28,980 nt of DNA from assembly GCA_027322565.1 (NCBI GenBank), contig DAHVRG010000001.1, positions 1 through 28,980 on the forward strand. Reading direction: 5' to 3'. This DNA is from Georgenia sp. (GTDB taxonomy: Bacteria > Actinomycetota > Actinomycetes > Actinomycetales > Actinomycetaceae). The number at the start of each line of letters is the position of its first letter. Within the stretch, counting starts at the first letter, position 1. Below the pieces are notes generated by a model. The model was given only the letters and a program-made list of their open reading frames with translations, had not been told where the DNA came from and did no database searches. This document shows, in pieces, positions 22,734 through 28,980 of the stretch. A program made the translations under genes and the position numbers.

Positions 22734-24389
22734 ATGCCCGAAACCCGTTCCTTCACGGTCCCCGAGCTGACCGTTCCCGACCTCCTCATCGGCGCCGTCG
22801 CCACCGTCCCGGACAACGTCGCCCTCGACTTCCTCGGCGCCACGACGACGTACCGCGAGCTCGCCGCCCAGGTCGACCGCGCCGCGGCCCTGCTCGCCGC
22901 CGCCGGCGTCCGGGCGGGTGACCGGGTCGCGCTCGGCCTGCCCAACTGTCCCCAGCACGTCGTCGCCTTCTACGGCGCGCTCCGGCTCGGGGCGGTCGTC
23001 GCGGAGCACAACCCGCTCGCCGCACCCGCCGAGCTGCGCGCTCAGCTCGACGTCCACGGCGCACGCGTCGTCGTCTGCTGGGAGCGGTCCCTCGACAAGG
23101 TGGTCCCGGACGGTGACCTCGGCGGCCGGACCGTGCTCTCCGTCGACCTCACCGCAGCCCTGCCGCGCCGCTCGCGCCTCCTCCTGCGGCTGCCGCTGCC
23201 CGCGGCCCGGTCCCAGCGCGCGGCGATGCGTGCACCGGTGCCGGCCGGCGTGCTCAGCTGGGAGCGCGAGCTGCGGAGGATCCCGCCGCTGCCGGGGACC
23301 CACCCCGGCCCCGAGCAGGGCGACACCGCGGTGCTCCTCCACACCGGCGGCACCACCGGGACGCCCAAGGCCGTGGTCCTCACCCACCGCAACCTCGTCG
23401 CCAACGTCGCCCAGAGCGCGGCGTGGGTCTCCGGCCTGCGGCACGGGGCCGAGGTGTTCTCCGCGGTCCTGCCCTTCTTCCACGCCTTCGGGCTCACCCT
23501 CTCCCTCACCACCGCCGTCCACCTCGGCGCCACGCAGGTCGTGTTCCCGCGGTTCGACACCGACATGGTCCTGGCTGCCATGCGGCGCCGGCCGGTGACC
23601 TTCTTCGGCGGCGTGCCGCCGATGTTCGCCCGCCTCGCCGACGCCGCCGAGGAGCGCGGGGCGGACCTGAGCTCGGTCCGCTTCGCCATCTCCGGCGCCA
23701 TGGCACTCGACGGCGCGGTCGCGGCGCACTGGGAGCGCGTCACCGGCGGGCTCATCATCGAGGGCTACGGCATGACCGAGACCTCACCGGTGGCCCTGGG
23801 CAACCCGCTGGGACCGGGCCGCCGGCCCGGTGCCCTCGGGCTGCCGTTCCCCGGCACCGAGGTGCGCGTGGTCGACCCGGAGGAGCCCGCTGTGGACGTC
23901 CCCGACGGCGCGGTCGGGGAGCTGCTCGTCCGCGGCCCGCAGGTCTTCGCGGGCTACTGGGCGGACCCGGCCGCGACAGCCGACGTCATGGTCGACGGCG
24001 GGTGGCTGCGCACCGGTGACCTCGTCCACCGCGGCCGCGACGGCTTCGTCACCCTCGCCGACCGTCGCAAGGAGCTCATCATCACCGGCGGGTTCAACGT
24101 CTACCCCTCCCAGGTGGAGGACGCCGTGCGGCCCATGCCCGGGGTGCGGGACGTCGCCGTCGTCGGGGTGCCCGACGGCGCCCGCGGTGAGCGCGTGGTC
24201 GCCGCGCTGGTCCTCGAGCCGGGTGCCCACGTCGACCTCGCCGCCGTGCGCCGCTGGGCGCAGGAGCGCCTGTCGGCCTACGCCGTGCCGCGCGCCGTCA
24301 CGGTCCTCGACGACCTCCCGCGCTCCCAGCTCGGCAAGGTGCTCCGCCGCGTCGTGCGCGAGCAGCTGCTCGCCGCACAGCCCGCCTGA
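22734..24389 (+). CDS. AMP-dependent acyl-CoA synthetase (long-chain fatty acid/4-coumarate-type CoA ligase)
   Basis: ANL-superfamily ligase of 551 aa that adenylates a carboxylic acid and transfers it to CoA. Motifs in order: phosphate loop L-L-H-T-G-G-T-T-G-T-P-K, F-F-H-A-F-G-L, E-G-Y-G-M-T-E-T-S-P, G-W-L-R-T-G-D-L, the hinge D-R-R-K-E-L-I-I-T-G-G-F-N-V-Y-P, and the C-terminal catalytic Lys in S-Q-L-G-K-V. The pattern fits fatty-acyl-CoA synthetases used for beta-oxidation or lipid recycling; chain length is not determinable. I use ATG at 22734; GTG at 22707 would lie within the leader hairpin loop. The ribosome site (AAGTGGGG) is weak. A palindrome shared with the PAQR gene overlaps its promoter. 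Confidence 0.9.
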   Translation: MPETRSFTVPELTVPDLLIGAVATVPDNVALDFLGATTTYRELAAQVDRAAALLAAAGVRAGDRVALGLPNCPQHVVAFYGALRLGAVVAEHNPLAAPAELRAQLDVHGARVVVCWERSLDKVVPDGDLGGRTVLSVDLTAALPRRSRLLLRLPLPAARSQRAAMRAPVPAGVLSWERELRRIPPLPGTHPGPEQGDTAVLLHTGGTTGTPKAVVLTHRNLVANVAQSAAWVSGLRHGAEVFSAVLPFFHAFGLTLSLTTAVHLGATQVVFPRFDTDMVLAAMRRRPVTFFGGVPPMFARLADAAEERGADLSSVRFAISGAMALDGAVAAHWERVTGGLIIEGYGMTETSPVALGNPLGPGRRPGALGLPFPGTEVRVVDPEEPAVDVPDGAVGELLVRGPQVFAGYWADPAATADVMVDGGWLRTGDLVHRGRDGFVTLADRRKELIITGGFNVYPSQVEDAVRPMPGVRDVAVVGVPDGARGERVVAALVLEPGAHVDLAAVRRWAQERLSAYAVPRAVTVLDDLPRSQLGKVLRRVVREQLLAAQPA

Positions 24390-24436
24390 GAACGCGCCGT
24401 GCCGGTGCGGTGACCCGTTCGAGACCTTCCCGGTGC

Positions 24437-24466
24437 TTCCCAACCGATGCCGGACCCGCTTATTGT
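24437..24466 (+). promoter_or_regulatory. Candidate promoter of the peptide-importer operon
   Basis: TTCCCA (24437-24442, 4 of 6 to TTGACA), an 18-bp spacer and TATTGT (24461-24466). The -10 lies in a short AT-richer patch that stands out in this GC-rich sequence. Transcription would start near 24473, giving a leader of about 60 nt. Confidence 0.5.
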
Positions 24467-24533
24467 GCTCGGAATGCCTGTGACGGCAACCACGTCTCAC
24501 GGGCCGAGCTGCACGACCCCAGGGGGAAGGTCC

Positions 24534-26162
24534 ATGCACATGAAGCAGGCACGCCGCATCGCCGCGGTCGCTCTCGCCGGATCACTCGCGCTCGCCGCCT
24601 GCGGCGGCGGAGGTGGTGACGACGGCGGCGGCTCCGGGGGCGGCGACGGTGAGGCGAGTGGCGGCGTCGTCACCATCAACGGCACGGAGCCGCAGAACCC
24701 GCTGATCCCCACCTCGACGAACGAGGTCGGCGGCGGCAAGATCGTCGACCTGCTCTTCGCCGGGCTGGTGCGCTACGAGGCCGATGGCAGCGTCGTCAAC
24801 GAGGTCGCCGAGTCGATCGAGACCGAGGACAACCAGAATTACACGGTCACGCTGGAGGAGGGGTGGACCTTCTCCGACGGCACCCCCGTCACCTCGAGCA
24901 GCTTCGTCGACGCGTGGAACTACGGGGCGCTGCTGAGCAACGCCCAGAACAGCAGCTACTTCTTCGAGAGCATCGAGGGTTTCTCCTACGAGGAGGACTC
25001 CGAGCTCACCGGGCTCGAGGTCGTCGACGACCACACCTTCACCATCGCGCTCTCGCAGCCGGAGTCCGACTTCCCGCTGCGGCTCGGCTACTCCGCGTTC
25101 TACCCGCTGCCCGAGTCCGCGTTCGAGGACATGGAGGCCTTCGGTGAGAACCCGGTGGGCAACGGCCCCTACACGATGGCGAGCGAGGGCGCCTGGCAGC
25201 ACAACGTGCGTGCCGAGCTCGTGCCGAACGAGAGCTACACCGGAGGACGGCCGGCGCAGAACGGCGGCGTCACCGTCGTCTTCTACGACAACTACGACGC
25301 CGCGTACAACGACCTGCTCAGCGGCAACCTCGATGTCATGGACGAGATCCCGTCCTCGGCGTTCACCACCTTCGAGGAGGAGCTGGGCGACCGTGCCGTC
25401 AACCAGCCGGCGGCCCTGAACCAGAACCTCCAGGTCCCGTCCTACCTGCCGCAGTTCGAGGGTGAGGCCGGGCTGCTGCGCCGCCAGGCGATCTCCATGG
25501 CGATCGACCGGGACCAGATCGCCGAGACCATCTTCGGCGGCACGGTGACCCCGTCGCAGGACTTCACGGTTCCGTCCATCGAGGGCTGGACCGAGGACGT
25601 GCCGGGCAACGAGGTGCTCCAGTACGACCCTGAGCAGGCGGCCGAGCTGTGGACGCAGGCCGAGGAGATCGAGCCCTGGGAAGGGACGTTGACGATCAGC
25701 TCCAACGCCGACGGTGACCACCAGGCGTGGATCGACGCGGTGACGAACTCGCTGCGCAATGCCCTCGGAGTGGACGCCCAGTACGAGGCCTACCCGCAGT
25801 TCTCCGAGTTCCTCGACGCGCGCGACAACCAGGAGATCAGTGGTCTCTTCCGCGGCGGCTGGCAGGCGGACTACCCGTCGCTGAGCAACTTCCTGGCCCC
25901 GATCTTCTTCACCGGTGCCGGCTCGAACGACTCGTTCTACTCCAACCCGGAGTTCGACGACCTCATGCGGCAGGTCAACGCCGCCGAGTCCGTCGACGAG
26001 GCGAACCAGCTCATCACCCAGGCGCAGGCGGTGCTCTTCGAGGACCTGCCGGCCATCCCGCTGTGGGTGGAGAACGCGACGGGCGGCCACTCCGAGGCCG
26101 TGGACAACGTCGTGTTCGCGTGGAACCGGCAGGTGCAGATGGCCGGCGTCACCAAGGAGTGA
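24534..26162 (+). CDS. Peptide/oligopeptide-binding lipoprotein (family 5 SBP, OppA/DppA-like)
   Basis: Surface receptor of an Opp/Dpp-type importer, 542 aa. Signal peptide MHMKQARRIAAVALAGS, lipobox L-A-A-C with Cys23, then an unusually long Gly/Asp/Ser-only spacer of about 20 residues before the folded domain. Family 5 features include E-P-Q-N-P-L-I-P near the start, W-T-F-S-D-G-T-P-V-T-S-S-S-F-V-D-A-W, N-G-P-Y-T-M and R-R-Q-A-I-S-M-A-I-D-R. The last two thirds most resemble the OppA group (Y-P-S-L-S-N-F-L-A-P). The ribosome site GGGGGAAGG supports ATG at 24534, or ATG at 24540 two codons later with better spacing. It heads the operon SBP-permease-permease-ATPase. Whether the ligand is a peptide is inferred from family. 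Confidence 0.94.
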   Translation: MHMKQARRIAAVALAGSLALAACGGGGGDDGGGSGGGDGEASGGVVTINGTEPQNPLIPTSTNEVGGGKIVDLLFAGLVRYEADGSVVNEVAESIETEDNQNYTVTLEEGWTFSDGTPVTSSSFVDAWNYGALLSNAQNSSYFFESIEGFSYEEDSELTGLEVVDDHTFTIALSQPESDFPLRLGYSAFYPLPESAFEDMEAFGENPVGNGPYTMASEGAWQHNVRAELVPNESYTGGRPAQNGGVTVVFYDNYDAAYNDLLSGNLDVMDEIPSSAFTTFEEELGDRAVNQPAALNQNLQVPSYLPQFEGEAGLLRRQAISMAIDRDQIAETIFGGTVTPSQDFTVPSIEGWTEDVPGNEVLQYDPEQAAELWTQAEEIEPWEGTLTISSNADGDHQAWIDAVTNSLRNALGVDAQYEAYPQFSEFLDARDNQEISGLFRGGWQADYPSLSNFLAPIFFTGAGSNDSFYSNPEFDDLMRQVNAAESVDEANQLITQAQAVLFEDLPAIPLWVENATGGHSEAVDNVVFAWNRQVQMAGVTKE

Positions 26163-26187
26163 CCCGCCCCGCCGAAGGACCTGACCG

Positions 26188-27114
26188 ATGCTGAGGTACA
26201 CCGCGCGCAGGCTGCTGCAGCTGGTGCCCGTGTTCCTGGGGGCGACGCTGCTCATCTACGCGATGGTCTTCGCCCTCCCGGGAGACCCCGTCGCCGCCCT
26301 CGGTGGCGAGCGGGGCCTCCCGGAGGCGGTGCAGGCGCAGATCCGCGAGCAGTACAACCTCGACGAGCCGTTCGTCGTGCAGTACCTGCTCTTCCTGCGC
26401 GGCATCCTCACCCTCGACCTCGGGGTCACCTTCACCGGCCGGGACGTTGCCGACGTCATCGCCGACGCCCTGCCGGTGACGTTCCGGCTCGCCGTCATGG
26501 CGCTGGTCTTCGAGGCGGTGCTCGGGGTGACCTTCGGGCTGCTCGCCGGGCTGCGCCGGGGCGGGCTGCTCGACTCCTCCGTGCTCGTGCTCAGCCTGCT
26601 CGTCATCGCCGTGCCGACGTTCGTCATCGGCTTCGTGCTCCAGTTTGTCGTCGGGGTCCGGCTCGGGTGGCTGCCGACGACGGCGGGCAGCGACCCCGAC
26701 CTCGTCTCACTGCTCATGCCTGCGGTGGTGCTCGGGGCCGTCTCCTTCGCCTACGTCCTGCGCCTCACCCGTACCTCGGTGGCGGAGAACCTCACCGCCG
26801 ACTACGTGCGCACCGCCCGTGCCAAGGGGCTGCAGCGCGGCCGGGTCATCACCGTCCACGTGCTGCGCAACTCGCTCATCCCGGTGGTGACCTTCCTCGG
26901 CGCGGACCTCGGGGCGCTCATGGCCGGCGCGATCGTCACCGAGGGCATCTTCAACATCAACGGGGTCGGCGGCACCCTGTTCCGGGCGATCCAGGGCGGG
27001 GAGAACGCCACCGTCGTGGCGTTGACGACGGTGCTCGTCGTCGTCTACATCGTCGCCAACCTCGTGGTGGACCTGCTCTACGCCGCACTCGACCCACGGA
27101 TCCGCTATGTCTGA
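26188..27114 (+). CDS. Peptide ABC importer permease, OppB/DppB type
   Basis: Membrane subunit of 308 aa. It starts with the characteristic MLRYTARRLLQLVPVFLGATLLIY, where the first membrane segment follows a short basic N-terminus, and has six membrane segments. The F-x-L-P-G-D-P motif (here FALPGDPVAAL) after segment 1 is typical of OppB. The EAA loop reads DYVRTARAKGLQRGRVITVHVLRNSLIP. The ATG at 26188 is 25 bp after the SBP stop with GAAGG upstream. Its 3' end overlaps the next permease by 8 bp. Confidence 0.95.
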   Translation: MLRYTARRLLQLVPVFLGATLLIYAMVFALPGDPVAALGGERGLPEAVQAQIREQYNLDEPFVVQYLLFLRGILTLDLGVTFTGRDVADVIADALPVTFRLAVMALVFEAVLGVTFGLLAGLRRGGLLDSSVLVLSLLVIAVPTFVIGFVLQFVVGVRLGWLPTTAGSDPDLVSLLMPAVVLGAVSFAYVLRLTRTSVAENLTADYVRTARAKGLQRGRVITVHVLRNSLIPVVTFLGADLGALMAGAIVTEGIFNINGVGGTLFRAIQGGENATVVALTTVLVVVYIVANLVVDLLYAALDPRIRYV

Positions 27115-28093
27115 CCTCCACCCGTACGTGAGCGGGCCGGCACCGCGCGCGCAGCGGCGCGGCCAGGAGCACTTCTTCGCCGAGCTGGACGAGTCCGGCC
27201 TCGGAGCCGTGGACGCCGTCGCGGACAGCGGGGCGCCGTCGAGCATGTGGGGCGAGGCGTGGGCCAAGCTGCGCCGTCGTCCACTGTTCTGGGTGTCCGC
27301 CGCGATCATCGTCCTCGTGTGCACCGTCGCCGTCTTCCCGTCCCTCTTCACCTCGCAGGACCCGCGCTTCTGCGAGCTGGGCAGCTCGCTGCAGCCGCCG
27401 AGCCGGGAGCACCTCTTCGGCTTCGACCGGCAGGGGTGCGACCTGTACTCCCGCGTCGTCTACGGGGCGCGCGCGTCGGTCACCGTCGGGGTGGTGTCCA
27501 CCGCGATCGTCCTCCTCCTGGGCACGCTCATCGGGGCGTTCGCGGGCTTCTTCGGGGGCCGGCTCGACACCCTGCTCTCCCGGACCACCGACATCTTCTT
27601 CGCCGTCCCGCTGGTCCTCGCCGCGATCGTCATCATGCAGGTCACCGGCAGCCGGTCGACGTGGACGGTGGCGTTCGTGCTCGCCGCCTTCGGCTGGCCA
27701 CCGATCGCGCGGATCGCCCGAGGCGCGGTGATGAGCGTGAAGAACAACGACTACGTCACCGCGGCGCGGGCGCTCGGGGCGGGGCGGCTCAGCGTGCTCG
27801 GGCACCACATCCTGCCCAACGCCGCCGCGCCGATCATCGTCTACGCCACCGTCGCGCTGGGCACGTTCATCGTCGCCGAGGCCACGTTGAGCTTCCTCGG
27901 TGTCGGGCTGCCGCCGTCGGTCGTCTCCTGGGGCGGGGACATCTCCCAGGCACAGGCCTCGCTGCGCACGCGGCCCGCGGTGCTCTTCTACCCGGCCGGT
28001 GCGCTGGCACTCACCGTCCTGGGCTTCATCATGATGGGCGACGCCGTGCGCGACGCCCTCGACCCGCGGGTGAGGAGCGTGAAGCGGCGATGA
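27107..28093 (+). CDS. Peptide ABC importer permease, OppC/DppC type
   Basis: Second permease, 328 aa. About 60 cytoplasmic residues lead to A-W-A-K-L-R-R-R-P-L-F-W-V-S-A-A-I-I, the usual OppC entry into the first membrane segment. The periplasmic loop carries H-L-F-G-F-D-R-Q-G-C-D-L-Y-S-R-V, with the family's G-x-D-x-x-G-R-D pattern here changed to D-R-Q-G-C-D, and a Cys pair (F-C-E and G-C-D) that could form a disulfide. The EAA loop reads DYVTAARALGAGRLSVLGHHILPN. It overlaps the OppB-type gene by 8 bp and the ATPase gene by 4 bp (ATGA). Confidence 0.95.
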   Translation: MSDLHPYVSGPAPRAQRRGQEHFFAELDESGLGAVDAVADSGAPSSMWGEAWAKLRRRPLFWVSAAIIVLVCTVAVFPSLFTSQDPRFCELGSSLQPPSREHLFGFDRQGCDLYSRVVYGARASVTVGVVSTAIVLLLGTLIGAFAGFFGGRLDTLLSRTTDIFFAVPLVLAAIVIMQVTGSRSTWTVAFVLAAFGWPPIARIARGAVMSVKNNDYVTAARALGAGRLSVLGHHILPNAAAPIIVYATVALGTFIVAEATLSFLGVGLPPSVVSWGGDISQAQASLRTRPAVLFYPAGALALTVLGFIMMGDAVRDALDPRVRSVKRR

Positions 28094-28980
28094 GGCCGAC
28101 ACCGCCCCCCGGTGGGCACGAGCCCCTGCTCGAGGTCCAGGACCTCGAGGTGACCTTCCGGTCGAGCACCGGCACCGTGCCGGCCGTCCGCGGTGCGGAC
28201 CTCACCGTGTACCCCGGGCAGTGGGTGGCGATCGTCGGGGAGTCAGGCTCGGGCAAGTCCACCCTCGCCAACGCCGTCATCGACCTCCTGCCGGGGACCG
28301 GCCGGGTGACCGGCGGGACGGTGCACTTCGCGGGGCGGGACATCACCCGCGCCGGCCGCCGCGAGATGGAGCGCATCCGCGGCAAGGAGATCGGCCTCGT
28401 CCCGCAGGACCCGATGACCAACCTCAACCCGGTGTGGTCCATCGGTTTCCAGGTGCGTGAGGCACTGGCCGCCAACGGCATCGCCAAGGGCCGGGCCGCG
28501 CGGGAGCGTGCCGCGGAGGTGCTCGCCGAGGCCGGCCTGGACAACGCCGACGAGCGGTCGCGCCAGTTCCCGCACGAGTTCTCCGGGGGCATGCGCCAGC
28601 GGGTGCTCATCGGCATCGGGCTGGCCGGCAACCCGCAGCTGCTCATCGCCGACGAGCCGACCTCGGCGCTGGACGTCACCGTCCAGCGCCGCATCCTCGA
28701 CCACCTCGACGGGTTGACGCGGGAGCGGAACGTCGCCGTGCTGCTCATCACCCACGACCTCGGGCTCGCCGCGGAGCGGGCCGAGCACCTCGTCGTCATG
28801 CGGCGCGGGCTGGTCGTCGAGTCGGGTCCGGCGCGGGAGATCCTCACCAACCCGCGCCACCCGTACACACGGCGGCTCGTTGCCTCGGCGCCCTCGCTGG
28901 CGTCCCGGCGGATCCAGAGCGCCAAGGAGCACGGTGAGCAGGCCGCCGACCTCCTCGCCCACGCCGCCGACGTCGAGCGG
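28090..28980 (+). CDS. Peptide ABC importer ATPase, OppD/DppD type (runs off window end)
   Basis: Nucleotide-binding subunit; 297 codons are visible with no stop. The ATG at 28090 overlaps the OppC-type stop (ATGA). Walker A G-E-S-G-S-G-K-S-T (50-58), Q-loop V-P-Q-D-P-M, signature F-S-G-G-M-R-Q-R (164-171), Walker B L-L-I-A-D-E-P-T (184-191) and switch His in I-T-H-D-L. The family C-terminal element N-P-R-H-P-Y-T-R-R-L is present, but instead of the usual Cys-containing OppD tail the chain continues as a charged helix (S-A-K-E-H-G-E-Q-A-A-D-L-L-A-H-A-A-D-V-E-R). This may be the linker to a second ATPase domain in a fused OppD-OppF protein, which occurs in actinobacteria; the window ends before this can be seen. 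Confidence 0.93.
   Translation, partial: MRPTPPPGGHEPLLEVQDLEVTFRSSTGTVPAVRGADLTVYPGQWVAIVGESGSGKSTLANAVIDLLPGTGRVTGGTVHFAGRDITRAGRREMERIRGKEIGLVPQDPMTNLNPVWSIGFQVREALAANGIAKGRAARERAAEVLAEAGLDNADERSRQFPHEFSGGMRQRVLIGIGLAGNPQLLIADEPTSALDVTVQRRILDHLDGLTRERNVAVLLITHDLGLAAERAEHLVVMRRGLVVESGPAREILTNPRHPYTRRLVASAPSLASRRIQSAKEHGEQAADLLAHAADVER

Noticed and set aside
24390..24436. Terminator after the acyl-CoA ligase
   Set aside because: No stem of useful length seen before the candidate promoter of the peptide-importer operon.
1..28980. tRNA/rRNA genes, CRISPR arrays, transposases, phage genes
   Set aside because: Nothing resembling a tRNA cloverleaf, regularly spaced repeats, or recombinase/transposase motifs was found on either strand; gene order looks like stable chromosome.

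Overview
This window is chromosomal DNA from a very GC-rich actinobacterium. The gene content fits a mycothiol-producing member, probably of the Micrococcales; a Georgenia/Bogoriellaceae-type organism is a guess, because no rRNA or other marker is present. All start codons, overlaps and promoter-like elements look native. I see no rRNA, tRNA, insertion sequence, phage gene or CRISPR array.

Region A (1-9581) is a carbohydrate-catabolism island. Two Gfo/Idh/MocA oxidoreductases (the first cut by the window edge) run rightward into a perfect 14-bp bidirectional terminator. Facing them is a leftward ABC sugar importer operon (lipoprotein SBP, MalF-type and MalG-type permeases). A divergent LacI-family regulator follows, then a convergent AGE-family 2-epimerase, then a rightward nagB-like/nagA-like pair. 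Operators of the form TGCAA-N4-TTGCA lie at the importer promoter and as a tandem pair between the epimerase and nagB; a degenerate copy sits at the lacI promoter. This makes the island one LacI regulon, most likely for an (N-acetylated) amino sugar or related glycoside. No sugar kinase is visible in the island.

Region B (9739-13196) holds msrA (leftward), then an AI-2E/PerM-family membrane protein translationally coupled to a threonine dehydratase with a C-terminal ACT domain.

Region C (13255-22627) is a conserved actinobacterial housekeeping block: greA, DUF4307, mca, a small membrane protein, hemolysin III/PAQR, a short-chain cis-prenyltransferase, PIN-PhoH ATPase, pfkB-xseB-xseA and ispH. 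The order matches, with insertions and losses, the M. tuberculosis Rv1080c-Rv1110 neighbourhood. mca implies mycothiol-based detoxification and ispH the MEP isoprenoid pathway.

Region D (22734-28980) has an acyl-CoA ligase, then an Opp/Dpp-type peptide importer operon (lipoprotein SBP, two permeases, ATPase running off the end).

The most interesting non-coding signals are: the shared LacI operators; a second, unrelated palindrome (TACGG-N2-CCGTA) shared by the PAQR gene and the acyl-CoA ligase, which suggests a membrane-lipid regulon; a terminator-like hairpin trapped in the greA leader; a perfect hairpin at the predicted 5' end of the ligase mRNA; and a palindrome with a duplicated arm after phoH.
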